From a virus, in IMG/VR virus record IMGVR_UViG_3300034018_000609, positions 1-52,637 of that record: a stretch of DNA of 52,637 nt; one strand, written 5' to 3'. The position numbers and the translations under genes were made by a program. The notes beneath the pieces were generated by a model, which ran no database searches, was not told where the DNA came from, and saw nothing but the letters and a program-made list of their open reading frames with translations. Of the stretch, positions 19,401-28,241 are shown piece by piece (position 1 is the stretch's first letter; each line of letters begins with the position of its first letter).

Positions 19401-22400
19401 GCCGTACCTTTATATTTGGATTTAAGTGCTTTCTTGTATCCTTTATCTAAAGATCCTCTAAAAGTGCCTGTTGAACCTGCATAGGCTTTAGAAAAATCTT
19501 CTCTTTGAGATTTTGTCTGTGCTGTCAGATCCGCTCTTTCTTTTTCATATTTTAATTGTAATTTTGTTGCCTCACCGATTTTATTTTGAAGTATAAGTTC
19601 TTGTCTTTTTGATTCATATTGCTCTTGATGAGCATCTAATAATTGTTTAGATTGTTCAAACATTCCTTGTGCATCAGCAATTGCTGCACCAGAAAGAGCA
19701 CCCATTTTTTTAACATTTTTCTTATTGGCAAAGAATGCTCCTACGCCACCGACAATTCCACCAACTGCTGTTCCAACTAATGCTCCAATAGCAGTACCAA
19801 GCACTGGTACAGGTATAAAACTACCTATTCCTGCACCTATTGCAGCACCCGCACCCGCACCTGCTGCCACCATTCCACCAACATTAGTCTTAGTACCAAA
19901 TGCAGACAAGCCTTTTTCAGATTGTTGGTTTAATTTATCAAAATTTGAATTTTTACTAGTAAAGTTTTTTGATGAATCTGCCATTAACCTAACCTGAAGA
20001 TCAACACCTTCTTTTAAAAGATCTTTTCCATCTTTACCAAATATGCCTTGAATTTCTGCTGCAACAGTCATTCCAATTGTGTGATCTTTCATTTGCACCC
20101 CAATGTTTGCTGCAATGGATTGTGCTTCGCTTGACGAAAGCGCTCCTGATAAAACAGAAGTAATTAATTGTGCTGAAAGATCTTTAGTTGCTTTTTCTCT
20201 TCCCCCCTTTTTATCATTTATTATTGTTTGTCCTATGGCAGCAATTGATTCTTGACCTTCTTTGGTTTGAACATATGCTTGCCCAAATGTTGTTTTTCCT
20301 GGTTTTATTGGTAGGCCAGAGGCTTGCTCGATTCTTTTTCTGTTTTGAATTTCTGATCCAGTTACTCTGTTTGAAAATTGTGCATATTGATTAATTGCTT
20401 TTGTGCTAGTCCCAGTAGTCTCTCCTAATTTTAATGCTGCTGCTTGTGCGTTATCAAATATTACATTTAATGCAATAACTGCAGCACCAAATGCTGCAAG
20501 AGGGGCAACAACTGCTCCTAATGGTGATCCAATCATAGGCGCTACCATTGATGCTAAACCAACAATTGGCATGATGGTTTGTGCAATTTCACCAGTTTTT
20601 CCTGGAGCCATACTTAGTGCACCCATAGCCATGCTGGCACCCATCATTGCGCCACCAGCACGTTGCCCAATCTGTCTTCCTTTTTCTCGTCTCTGCATTT
20701 TTGCATCTTTTTTTGCGTCTTTGTTTGTTTGGGGTAGCAGTTGCGGACTATTCATTTCTCTGTTCAGTCTTGCCGTTTCACGTGCGCTATTCATTGCCTG
20801 ACCTGCATTTTTTCTTTCTTGAACAGCATTTTCTCTTGCTCGTTTTAAAGACGCTAGTCTGTCAGTATCTCCTGCTTTTTTTGCTTCAGCAATTTGATAA
20901 TCTATTTTTTTAATTTTATTTTTGTGTTTAATTAATTCTTTTTCTGCTTTTTGAATTGTATCCTTATCTTTTATTTCGTCAACTGCTCTTTGGTTTGCTC
21001 TTTTTATTTCGTCTTCTTCTTGTTTTTGTCTATCTTCTTCTTGTTGTTGTTTGGCTCTATGCTTTTCTCCAATTGGTGTTTTCTCAACAATAGCATCTAT
21101 TTTGTTTATTACTTTAGTGGTTCTTACTCGTCTTGCTATTTCTCTATTACGTTGCTCAGTATGCTTACGTTGTTCTGGAGTCATATCAGGAGTAATTGTT
21201 TCTAATTGATCTGGATCATATACCCCAACATTGTCGAACGGATTGCCTTCACCACGTAAAACAAATCCACCTTTATTTAATCTTTGTAAAAATCCTTTAT
21301 TTTCCTCTGTTGATCCTTTATTTACAACAAAAGATCCTTTACTTAAAATCATTGGAACTGTATCTTTATTTCCCGTTCCTGGAACTATTGTTCCATTAGA
21401 ACGTTGTTCAATTTTTCCACCGGCATTTATATATTGCAATGCTGGACCAACTTTTTGTGCTAATGCTGGAGATGCAATAAACTCTCCTGGAGTTAATAAT
21501 GCTGGTACGGTTTCTGGTTCACCATAACCTGGTGTTCCTAATGATCTTCTTCTTGTTGTATATGGAAAAGCAAAAGCAATTCCAGATCTTGTTGCTAAAG
21601 CCTCTCTTGCTTTAGTAAGTACAAGACTTCCTGTTGGACCAAATGTACGACCAGACAGAGCCAGCAAAGATCTAATTTTTTGATAATGTTCTTCTTGATT
21701 ACCTCTTCCATTTCTTATTGCTGTAAGTCGTGATGCAATTTCTTCTTCTAATATACCACCAAGTCTAGAACCTGGATTTGATTTTGGACTACCCATTGCA
21801 AGTTTACTGCCAAAACTTTTCTCACGGGCGGATGCACTTTTATCACGAAGAAGAGCGGGTACTTTTCTACCAGAAGCATCAGTAGTTTCTTGCCAATCAC
21901 TTAATGCAACTGTTTGTAAATGACTTCTTAAAGCATTACCCCTTAGTCCTAAACCTCTTGGCGGTGGAGCAATTGCGTGTTCAAAGTCTCTAACCTTTTT
22001 TGCATAAATAGAATTTGCTTGACCTCTTCTGGTTGGGTCTTCTCCTTCTAGAGCAGCAGTTGTTAAACCATATCTATTGGAAATAGCGCTATTCCATGCT
22101 TTTTCTGGAGTTGGCTTTTTACCAATTGTTCTTGCATCTGCAACTAACTCTGCTAAAGCAATTCTGGCTAATTTTTGTCTTGATGTTATTTTCAGTATTT
22201 CTTCCTTCTTTGCTCCTTCTAAAATTGCCCTATCATAAAGTATTTTGTCATAACGTATTCTTGCCTGTAATGCATGTTTTGTTTTTACAGCATCTTTGTA
22301 TGTTAGAGGATATGGTTCTGAGATATTACCAAGGGGTATCTTAGGATTTGACCCATTCAATGCATTAGTTAATTGGTTATATCCTTCTGGGCCAATAATT

Positions 22401-25400
22401 GTAACACCAGACGATATTCTATTATTAAATTTAGCACTGGTTGGGTCATCGTTATAAAAATTATGATATAGTCTTGGATCAAGTTGTTGATGTGCATCTT
22501 CAAAATGCATCATTACTGTTTTTGAAACCCCCGAACTTGCAGATACAGTAGGTGTTATAAAATGTTTTGGATCTACAAAATCATAATCTGTGCCAAACGC
22601 TCTTTCAACAAACCCGCCTTTATTTAATGCAGCAGCATGAATTGCTTGAAATTTTGACCAATCAACTTTTGATCCAGCCTCTAGTCTGGCAATCATTGCC
22701 TCATATACTGGAATCTCTTCTGGAGTTAAATTCATGCCTCCTATTTTGGTTTTTAATTTTGGTAAAATTTCATTAATTTCTTTTCTCATTAACCTGTCAT
22801 ATTCAACTGGAGACATTTGTTTTGCAATACCTGATGTTGATTGAGCAAAAAACTTTCTAGCACCACCACTAACACCGAGCAGGTTGACCATTGCTTGTTC
22901 TTCCATTGATGGCATTTTTGCTGCATATTCAGTTTTTGGACCTGATGCCCTGCTAAATACACCAGCAGGACCTGTATCTGCTAAAACATTTCCACCAATA
23001 TTTCCTGGTGCCAAGTCTTTATCGCCACGTAGAGTTGAAGCAACCAATTGTTTAATTGTTTGTTCTTTAGTAAATTCTTGTGGTACGTTTGCAATTCTTG
23101 GATCAACTTTAGATTCTAAAGCAAAATACCTTCTATGTCCAGTTGGGTCATTTGGATCTGCAATCAAAGTTAGTTTTTGTTGTGGAGAAACAAGACCATG
23201 AACATCTCTAGCAATTTCTGTTGCTCTCATTTCTGCTAATGCTGCTTTTTCACTTACCATTGGTTTAACAAAAACCATATCTCCATTTGGTTTTCTGTAA
23301 ACGCCTCCAACAGAAGAACTTGGGAAACTACGTCCAGTAGAAGGAGAAACTCTTTCACCAGGATTTGTAACTAGCATAGTTTTTGCTCTAGGAGACTTAT
23401 AGGTTTCGGTTGCTATTTTATCAAGTTCTACTTGTTTTGTTTGTCTTTCTTGAGCCTTTTTTACATTTTGAGCAGGCATTCCAAGAAATGATTGTTGGGC
23501 TTTTCGTTTTGCAACAAATGCTTTAGCGTATTCAATTGATCCTGGACGCATTTTTGGCAATGATCTATCATAACCATTAAGCATTTTAGTTCCTAAACTA
23601 CGTAAAGCAAAACCACCTTTATTTAACGCTGGTAATAATCCCCGATTTTCTTGTGCTGCTTCTTTATTTACAACAAACTCTCCAGGAGTTAACATTGCTG
23701 GAACAGTATCCGTGTTTCCAGTTCCTGGAACAACTCCTCCTTCATTAAATTTTCTTGGTGTAAATCCTGGTCTCATCATTCCTGGACTTGTTCTAGCAAA
23801 ATTATTTGCTGCTACCACTCCTCTTTGATACGCTATTGTTAATTGATTTGCAGCCTGCGCTTCTAATAGAAAGGTTTGTCGTAATCTAGAATGTGCTTGA
23901 TCTAAAGATGCTGCGACTGTTGTTGCTTCAATTTGCTCTGATGTCATATACTGAGTTTGATTGCCAAGCATTTTAGACTGCCCACCAAGATTTGCAAATC
24001 CTTTTCGCAGGGTAACAAATAATTTAATAATATTTGCTACTCCGTTTGCAACTAAACCAAATGTCATTAACAATGCAGGACCAACAAGACCAACAAGGCC
24101 AATAAATTTTACAATTCCACTTTTTACTCCATCACTAAGTCCATTAAATTTTTCAATTATTTTGCCAATAAACTCTACTATTGGGGTAACTGCTTTTAAA
24201 AATTGTTCTCCAATTGGTGCTAATGTTAATTTAAGATCTTCCATTGATTTCTTAAATTTTGTACCAGTTGCATCTTCTACTTTTTTAAGTTCTCGTTCAG
24301 ATAAGATAGCAAGTTCTTGTACTGAGGCCCCTGATAATTTTAATGTTCTAGATGCTTGGGTTCCATCTTTAGTTATGTTTTGAAATAAAGTTGATAATCT
24401 TGAAAATTGAAATTTTCCAAATAATTGTTCAATTGCTCTTGCTCTATTTAAAGGGTCAAGAGTATCTAGTGCTTGTGCAAATTCAACAACGGTTGATTGA
24501 ATGTCTCCTTTGTTTGATTCAACAATTCCATTGATATTAACGCCTAAATCTAAAAGAAATGCTGCTGCTTTTTTAGAAGGGTTAATCAATGATGCAAGTC
24601 CAGACTTAAGTGCGTTAGCGCCTTCTGAAGCGTTAATACCACCTTCTTTCATGGCGGTCATAAAGAATGCAAGATCTTCTACATCTCCACCAAGTTGTCT
24701 AATAACTGGGGCAGCCTTTGGAATTGCAATAGTTAAATCTTCAATATTTAAAACTGTTTGGTTTTCTACAGCGTTAAGAAAATCAATTTTGCTTCTTAAT
24801 TTGTCTGCTTCAATTCCAAAAGCATTTGTTAAAGATATTGTTGTTTCTAATGCCTGTTCTTGTTCAACTCCTCCAAGAACTGCAAGTCTTGTTGCTTCTG
24901 CAACCTGTGCTATTAAATCGGCACCCATTTTTCCTGTTGCTGCAGCATCTGCTGCAATTTGCATAGTTTTTTCAACAGCAACTCCATACTTAGTAAACTG
25001 TTTTGCTAATAATTCAACTTCTCTTAATGCTTTATTAGTTTCATCAGTAGTTGTAAACATTTCTCCATATACACGTTTAAATCTAATGGCTTGTTTTTCT
25101 AATGCCATAAATGTTTTTCCTGCAGAAACTGCCAACATGCTAAGTGGAACTGTGAAACCAACCATGAGTTGGCGACCTGCCCACTGAGTATTTTTACCAA
25201 AATTTAAAAGATTGGTCGATCCTTGTTTTAATAATTGATTTAGCAATTGTTGTTTTTGTGCTGCAAGAGCAGTTTTAGTAGCAAGATTATTCATGTCTAA
25301 AGCAAGTGGTTTTACGGCTATAGCCTTAATTGCACCATTTGCATCTCTACCCATTTTAATATATTGGGTTTGCATTGTTTTAACACGTTCTTCTGCTACC

Positions 25401-25744
25401 TTGCCAATTGTGTTAAACTCTGTTTTAAAAAGTCTTCCAAAAGATTTGGTTGCACCACCAGCATACCTAAAATATTCACGAGTTGAAAATTTATTTCGCT
25501 CTAAAGAATCAGTAAAGGCATCGCTAGAACTTTTAATATCTTTAATACTTGCTTGAAATTTTCCAGTTGCATTTACACTATTTATAAGATTGCTTGTTAA
25601 GTTGGCTTGAGCCCTTGCTGCCGCTTTGTTGCTTGTTGCAATTGCGTTATTAAACTGAGCAAGTTGTGCTTGAAGTGATTTTAGTTGTGCAAGCGCTTGA
25701 GAGGCATCAAGGTTAACTTGAATATTCGATTGTACATCAGCCAC
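16490..25744 (-). CDS. Tail tape measure protein with kinase-like insertion
   Basis: A 3084-residue tape measure protein that sets tail length and is ejected at infection. Residues about 180-480 form the TP901-type core (AGRQLMVGFTVPLS, then VEKTMQIAADAAATGK and helical repeats). TM-like and Gly-zipper segments lie near 545-575, 1690-1765 and 1950-2010. Coiled coils lie near 1560-1690 and 2590-2790. The motif DTVPAMLTPGEF and variants recur near residues 680, 1413, 1463 (DTVPMILSKGSF) and 2990, seeming to punctuate domains. Between the first two, residues about 808-960 resemble a HipA/PI3-kinase-like fold: Gly-rich loop SSVGGVY, FVKP with a candidate catalytic Lys, GDKDLAPGNI and then LADTG. 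GTG at 25744 has GAGGTG upstream. At the usual 0.15 nm per residue the tail would approach 460 nm, less if inserted domains do not contribute. Confidence 0.95.
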   Translation of the reverse strand: MADVQSNIQVNLDASQALAQLKSLQAQLAQFNNAIATSNKAAARAQANLTSNLINSVNATGKFQASIKDIKSSSDAFTDSLERNKFSTREYFRYAGGATKSFGRLFKTEFNTIGKVAEERVKTMQTQYIKMGRDANGAIKAIAVKPLALDMNNLATKTALAAQKQQLLNQLLKQGSTNLLNFGKNTQWAGRQLMVGFTVPLSMLAVSAGKTFMALEKQAIRFKRVYGEMFTTTDETNKALREVELLAKQFTKYGVAVEKTMQIAADAAATGKMGADLIAQVAEATRLAVLGGVEQEQALETTISLTNAFGIEADKLRSKIDFLNAVENQTVLNIEDLTIAIPKAAPVIRQLGGDVEDLAFFMTAMKEGGINASEGANALKSGLASLINPSKKAAAFLLDLGVNINGIVESNKGDIQSTVVEFAQALDTLDPLNRARAIEQLFGKFQFSRLSTLFQNITKDGTQASRTLKLSGASVQELAILSERELKKVEDATGTKFKKSMEDLKLTLAPIGEQFLKAVTPIVEFIGKIIEKFNGLSDGVKSGIVKFIGLVGLVGPALLMTFGLVANGVANIIKLFVTLRKGFANLGGQSKMLGNQTQYMTSEQIEATTVAASLDQAHSRLRQTFLLEAQAANQLTIAYQRGVVAANNFARTSPGMMRPGFTPRKFNEGGVVPGTGNTDTVPAMLTPGEFVVNKEAAQENRGLLPALNKGGFALRSLGTKMLNGYDRSLPKMRPGSIEYAKAFVAKRKAQQSFLGMPAQNVKKAQERQTKQVELDKIATETYKSPRAKTMLVTNPGERVSPSTGRSFPSSSVGGVYRKPNGDMVFVKPMVSEKAALAEMRATEIARDVHGLVSPQQKLTLIADPNDPTGHRRYFALESKVDPRIANVPQEFTKEQTIKQLVASTLRGDKDLAPGNIGGNVLADTGPAGVFSRASGPKTEYAAKMPSMEEQAMVNLLGVSGGARKFFAQSTSGIAKQMSPVEYDRLMRKEINEILPKLKTKIGGMNLTPEEIPVYEAMIARLEAGSKVDWSKFQAIHAAALNKGGFVERAFGTDYDFVDPKHFITPTVSASSGVSKTVMMHFEDAHQQLDPRLYHNFYNDDPTSAKFNNRISSGVTIIGPEGYNQLTNALNGSNPKIPLGNISEPYPLTYKDAVKTKHALQARIRYDKILYDRAILEGAKKEEILKITSRQKLARIALAELVADARTIGKKPTPEKAWNSAISNRYGLTTAALEGEDPTRRGQANSIYAKKVRDFEHAIAPPPRGLGLRGNALRSHLQTVALSDWQETTDASGRKVPALLRDKSASAREKSFGSKLAMGSPKSNPGSRLGGILEEEIASRLTAIRNGRGNQEEHYQKIRSLLALSGRTFGPTGSLVLTKAREALATRSGIAFAFPYTTRRRSLGTPGYGEPETVPALLTPGEFIASPALAQKVGPALQYINAGGKIEQRSNGTIVPGTGNKDTVPMILSKGSFVVNKGSTEENKGFLQRLNKGGFVLRGEGNPFDNVGVYDPDQLETITPDMTPEQRKHTEQRNREIARRVRTTKVINKIDAIVEKTPIGEKHRAKQQQEEDRQKQEEDEIKRANQRAVDEIKDKDTIQKAEKELIKHKNKIKKIDYQIAEAKKAGDTDRLASLKRARENAVQERKNAGQAMNSARETARLNREMNSPQLLPQTNKDAKKDAKMQRREKGRQIGQRAGGAMMGASMAMGALSMAPGKTGEIAQTIMPIVGLASMVAPMIGSPLGAVVAPLAAFGAAVIALNVIFDNAQAAALKLGETTGTSTKAINQYAQFSNRVTGSEIQNRKRIEQASGLPIKPGKTTFGQAYVQTKEGQESIAAIGQTIINDKKGGREKATKDLSAQLITSVLSGALSSSEAQSIAANIGVQMKDHTIGMTVAAEIQGIFGKDGKDLLKEGVDLQVRLMADSSKNFTSKNSNFDKLNQQSEKGLSAFGTKTNVGGMVAAGAGAGAAIGAGIGSFIPVPVLGTAIGALVGTAVGGIVGGVGAFFANKKNVKKMGALSGAAIADAQGMFEQSKQLLDAHQEQYESKRQELILQNKIGEATKLQLKYEKERADLTAQTKSQREDFSKAYAGSTGTFRGSLDKGYKKALKSKYKGTADEAYVDAAITGMDDLKDKTFTKTDKKTGKQVTEKILTDEERGVLIAESMGGTLSPQAQSAITNQMSGQYQADAIDVVKNFGGQVATQAIGVTNAMNEGPNTALNERNKQEFMFELKTKGTDKEAQDFANLVQEFTQLNGPMKLDTEMEFFLKMPDEDKLKLANDLQKIKDTKKVKKIEFLSEVKISENAVDQKYLQGLTDEQAKIYLQTIKKVLTIDVATVVNSPEFQAWLKDKGKEHKGKDPGFQVEKYAEYMGNVKTEVAKAEGIGAPKPPGSGGSAKRDDRFDDMLKKLKLFQLASVKATGGLKELERVMNSKPKSGGSAWMKFEGTLGQIRKLAKKKVGKKETALVGGKQVSAEYQDLIENLSPEELQDPKILKKYGLQTDKKGKVTGLDEARVNVIEKGLVAGQTGQQVNDIVKNLQKQKNINEAVNKLRVSGMRYEEAINFVSTEGIAIAINKGEFTKEQVKNLVKLSEEQRKANFEQKRFTDVAQLDAAESQSKTLQMARMYIELQEKMIENEYVKEKTILDMQEGNNDYALELISRQEEKINESYDKQITALEEINRLREKENELTSKKMSIAAALSSGDMSAAATAMQDYREARIAQNARTRMEALQKAKENAIKSVTSPDGKSRTELEKLNQDIEQRRVDIENEIREKKIELDKITQTKMKLTRDQIDSAISTINLAIEALGPEAAKSYLKNIFTVLDGNAETTRQTVIKLNGDLDTFLAKMDKAREKAGKDPLLDNIPTPTPFTPTPPVGTPTGSGSLVTTPPAYNDDEGLYAGYNQDAETKATEAFLAAEKAKQDAIDVSLGRYFAGIDKKMPELKKPTTSTKNPVTAINYGNYLHLPIFKSMGGLIPKYMASGGLARGTDTVPAMLTPGEFVINRKATQEFGPLLSAINSPTFKTPEAMSSIKNLSGSQTEVNNSKTLYNYNLSVNVSNSNANPNDIARTVINQIKQIDNQRIRSL

Positions 25745-25763
25745 TCATAACACCTCTTCTTGT

Positions 25764-26081
25764 TTACATATTTAGTAAAGAACCATCTGGAAGACTATTT
25801 CCAGACGCTGCCTCAACAATTTTATAAACTGTAGGCAAATCTAAGTTTTCCTCAAGGGCCTTTAGGTCTTCTGACAATTCAGGTTTATACTGTTGCATTG
25901 CAATTTGAACACATTCCATAAGAATGTTCATTGATTTCTCGTTATCTTCTGCTACTGCTGCAATACCCTCAAACTTTTTCATAAAAGGACGAAGTAGTGA
26001 AATCTTTAACGGTCTAACGGAAACCTTTGTTCCGTCAATAAGAACAACTACATTCTCGTCTGTTTTTGTTGCTGCTGCCAT
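25764..26081 (-). CDS. Tail assembly chaperone, short paralog
   Basis: A 105-residue helical protein directly upstream of the tape measure gene. It is clearly paralogous to the N-terminal domain of the preceding 235-residue gene: both share PLKI..LR/MR.FM, then a helix with I-L-x-E-C, Q-Y-x-P and DLxTxYxIVExAxG. In siphophages the G-type chaperone coats the tape measure during tail assembly. A TGATATAAT promoter lies 27 bases upstream and AAGGAG precedes the ATG, so this copy can be expressed independently of its longer relative. Confidence 0.82.
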   Translation of the reverse strand: MAAATKTDENVVVLIDGTKVSVRPLKISLLRPFMKKFEGIAAVAEDNEKSMNILMECVQIAMQQYKPELSEDLKALEENLDLPTVYKIVEAASGNSLPDGSLLNM

Positions 26082-26108
26082 TTCTTTCTCCTTTTGTTAA
26101 GTTAGTCA

Positions 26109-26117
26109 ATTATATCA
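26109..26117 (-). promoter_or_regulatory. Extended -10 promoter of the short tail chaperone
   Basis: TGATATAAT on the minus strand, 27 bases before the ATG at 26081, with AAAGGAG between them. This is a conventional leadered arrangement. Confidence 0.65.
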
Positions 26118-26126
26118 TGAATACGT

Positions 26127-26834
26127 TTATTTTTTAGTTAAATCTTCATAATCTAAGCCCATTCCAATACCAAACCCTGCTCTTGCTGCATTAGGACCTT
26201 GCAATGATAATACGTCATTACCGTCACTTGTTTGTCCACCACTAAAGACTCTTGCTTTCATGTCTTCCCATTCTTTTTGTCCCCTGCCACTTTCACTGTT
26301 TTTATCTAAATCTACTCCTTGAATTGCTGCCAAAAACTTTTTTTCTTCATAATCTAAATCTCTTTTTGAAGACAAGGTTTGCATTAATTCTGGAATAGAA
26401 AGAGATGCCTCTAACTCTTCATAGTTTTTCCATATCCCTAAAGTAAAAACTTCTGCTTCTAATTTTGCTAAATCTAAATCAAGCCAGCCTTGATCTTTCT
26501 CTTTGCCTTTTGATATTTCTTTAATTGGCGCCTCTTCTTCTTTTGTTGTTTGTGGCTTTATCTTAATTCCGGCTGCAATTTCAACAATATCATAAAGGGT
26601 ATTAAGATCAACATGTTCTTCTAAATCTAAAAATAAACCAGGATTGTATTGTTTCATGCAGACCCTAGAACATTCTAATAAAATTTCAATAGATTCATCA
26701 TCATTTTTTGAACTTTCCATGCCAATAAATATATCCATAAACTCTCTCATGTATTTAATCTTTAAAGGAGAGCACTCAAGAACTTGATTGTTTAGTAATA
26801 CAATTTGAGATGTTTTAAAAACTTTTGTAGCCAT
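26127..26834 (-). CDS. Tail assembly chaperone, long (G-T-like fusion in one frame)
   Basis: A 235-residue protein. Residues 1-90 are the G-like domain shared with the next gene. After a charged linker (KEEEAPIKEISKGKEKDQ), residues about 118-180 contain AKLEAEVFTLGIW, SIPELMQTLSSKRDLDYEEKKFLAA and QGVDLD, the T-like region normally reached by a programmed ribosomal frameshift in siphophages. Here it is continuous in one frame. The ATG at 26834 has no Shine-Dalgarno; TGCTAAAAT ends 6 bases before it, predicting a leaderless transcript. An intrinsic terminator of the upstream gene lies just before this promoter. Confidence 0.85.
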   Translation of the reverse strand: MATKVFKTSQIVLLNNQVLECSPLKIKYMREFMDIFIGMESSKNDDESIEILLECSRVCMKQYNPGLFLDLEEHVDLNTLYDIVEIAAGIKIKPQTTKEEEAPIKEISKGKEKDQGWLDLDLAKLEAEVFTLGIWKNYEELEASLSIPELMQTLSSKRDLDYEEKKFLAAIQGVDLDKNSESGRGQKEWEDMKARVFSGGQTSDGNDVLSLQGPNAARAGFGIGMGLDYEDLTKK

Positions 26835-26840
26835 TAGTTA

Positions 26841-26849
26841 ATTTTAGCA
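26841..26849 (-). promoter_or_regulatory. Extended -10 promoter, leaderless (long tail chaperone)
   Basis: TGCTAAAAT on the minus strand; the hexamer ends exactly 6 bases before the ATG at 26834 and no ribosome binding site is present. Confidence 0.7.
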
Positions 26850-26860
26850 TAAAACAACAA

Positions 26861-26887
26861 AACCCACTCCCGTTATGAGAGTGGGTT
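26861..26887 (-). terminator. Intrinsic terminator after the major tail protein
   Basis: A perfect 9-bp stem (AACCCACTC paired with GAGTGGGTT) with a 9-base loop, followed on the minus strand by TTGTTGTTTT. It lies 17 bases past the major tail protein stop and directly before the promoter of the chaperone gene. Confidence 0.9.
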
Positions 26888-26904
26888 ATTGTTTACTTTT
26901 TTAC

Positions 26905-27570
26905 TTAGGCACCGACGTAGTTAGTACCAGATCCATCATAGAAGGTACGATCAACGATCTTACCGTATGTTGCTGTTGAATCATCTGGAAGCATACGGAA
27001 TGAAACTTCAAACATAGAAGCCTCTTCACGCTTTGCTGAAACTGTAACTGCCTCAATTGAAAGAGCACGATATCCAACATATACACGCTCTACTGAGTCA
27101 GACTTGTCTCCATCACCAGTTCCTGGACCACATGCAACAAGACCACGCTCAAGTGGTACTTCTCCAATATCTCCTGCTGAGAGTTGAAGAGTACGACCTG
27201 CTGATGTATTCTTTGTTCCAGTTAATGCTGCATCTTTTCCTGCGGTTGCAAGAAGTAAATTTTCTAATGTTGCTTCGGCAAAAGCGGTAGCAAGAGAAAC
27301 TTGCATTCCCTGCTTGTATAGTTTAGCAACGTCAAGAACCTGATCTACGGCTACCTCGCCGAAATCTGGTGTGAAGGTCAATTCAAGACCATTCATTGTA
27401 TAGCCAACATTTGTAAAGTCTGGGTCTGCAGAAAGTGTAGATTTGTAAGACTCTGTAGCAACAAATGATGGAATTGCTGTTGCACCTGTTGGTGTAAGTT
27501 TGTAGTCTGCAACGAAAATTGCTGCTGCACCTACGATAATATTTGTAGACGTACCACGTGAATATGCCAT
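26905..27570 (-). CDS. Major tail protein (tail tube)
   Basis: A 221-residue protein with the composition of a tail tube subunit: Thr/Ala/Gly-rich, beta-strand heavy, with a helix near 75-110 (VLDVAKLYKQGMQVSLATAF). FTPDFGEVAVDQ and EASMFEVSFRMLPDD resemble actinophage major tail proteins. It is framed by its own promoter (TGATATAAT at 27641), a strong AAAGGAG site before the ATG at 27570, and its own terminator, as expected for an abundant virion protein. It follows the neck genes and precedes the tail chaperones, the canonical place. Confidence 0.88.
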   Translation of the reverse strand: MAYSRGTSTNIIVGAAAIFVADYKLTPTGATAIPSFVATESYKSTLSADPDFTNVGYTMNGLELTFTPDFGEVAVDQVLDVAKLYKQGMQVSLATAFAEATLENLLLATAGKDAALTGTKNTSAGRTLQLSAGDIGEVPLERGLVACGPGTGDGDKSDSVERVYVGYRALSIEAVTVSAKREEASMFEVSFRMLPDDSTATYGKIVDRTFYDGSGTNYVGA

Positions 27571-27640
27571 TTTTAACTCCTTTTTTCAATTTTTTTTCTA
27601 TATTAAGTTATCAAGACATTATTAGTGCCTTCTCTAAACT

Positions 27641-27649
27641 ATTATATCA
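27641..27649 (-). promoter_or_regulatory. Extended -10 promoter of the major tail protein
   Basis: TGATATAAT on the minus strand, 70 bases before the ATG at 27570, leaving a long AT-rich leader with AAAGGAG close to the start. It lies just past the stop of the preceding neck gene (27656). Confidence 0.7.
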
Positions 27650-27655
27650 GCCTTT

Positions 27656-28240
27656 TTATGTATAATATGGGGCTAGGTCATTTATAGTATGATAGTCATA
27701 CTCAATAATAAACTTATTCAAGGTAAGCCCACGTAGGGAAGATAGTTCTGTTAGGTCTCTAACTTCTTCTAGTTGGTAGACCTTTATGTCATGGAAATAG
27801 ACATTTCTAATCAAAGGCACTGATAAATCTAAAAGAGGAGTTTCTCCATCTTGTTTTTTCATTGTCCATCTATTTAGGTCTTCGGCTGCTGCATCTGCTC
27901 TATCTAGTAATTGAGATAAAATTGTGCTAACATCTAAAATTTTGCTGGGAGTTGAATATACATAATACAACAACTGCTCACACTTGAGAGGATACAAACC
28001 ACTTCTTCTATACCTAATAAGTCTGTCATATTGAACAATTACGTCTGGCTGTGTATTTAATGCAATGCCTTCATCATCATATTGCGTTGGTATGTCCACT
28101 CTGTTTTTGCTTAAGTCATCAATTGCTGCTGCGTTAGATGGTATTGTCAAAACACTAAGGCCGTATTCATTTAATGCTGCTTGAATAAAAGCATTTATCC
28201 AAATTGGTGGAAAGGGTAAGTTTATTATATCTTTTGCCAT
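27656..28240 (-). CDS. Neck protein, probable tail terminator
   Basis: A 194-residue protein, last of the neck genes before the major tail protein, the position of the tail terminator that caps the tube. The pattern PPIWINAFIQAALNEYG at the start, PDVIVQYDRLIRYRR in the centre and FHDIKVYQLEEVRDLTELSSLRG near the end suggests an alpha/beta fold like tail terminators. GGAGGTAG precedes the ATG. Assignment rests on gene order and length. Confidence 0.68.
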   Translation of the reverse strand: MAKDIINLPFPPIWINAFIQAALNEYGLSVLTIPSNAAAIDDLSKNRVDIPTQYDDEGIALNTQPDVIVQYDRLIRYRRSGLYPLKCEQLLYYVYSTPSKILDVSTILSQLLDRADAAAEDLNRWTMKKQDGETPLLDLSVPLIRNVYFHDIKVYQLEEVRDLTELSSLRGLTLNKFIIEYDYHTINDLAPYYT

Positions 28241-28241
28241 T

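Noticed and set aside
24501-25187. A 228-codon open frame on the plus strand, antisense to the tape measure gene
   Set aside because: It has no ribosome site or promoter and no recognisable domain, while the minus-strand tape measure reading is continuous and well supported.
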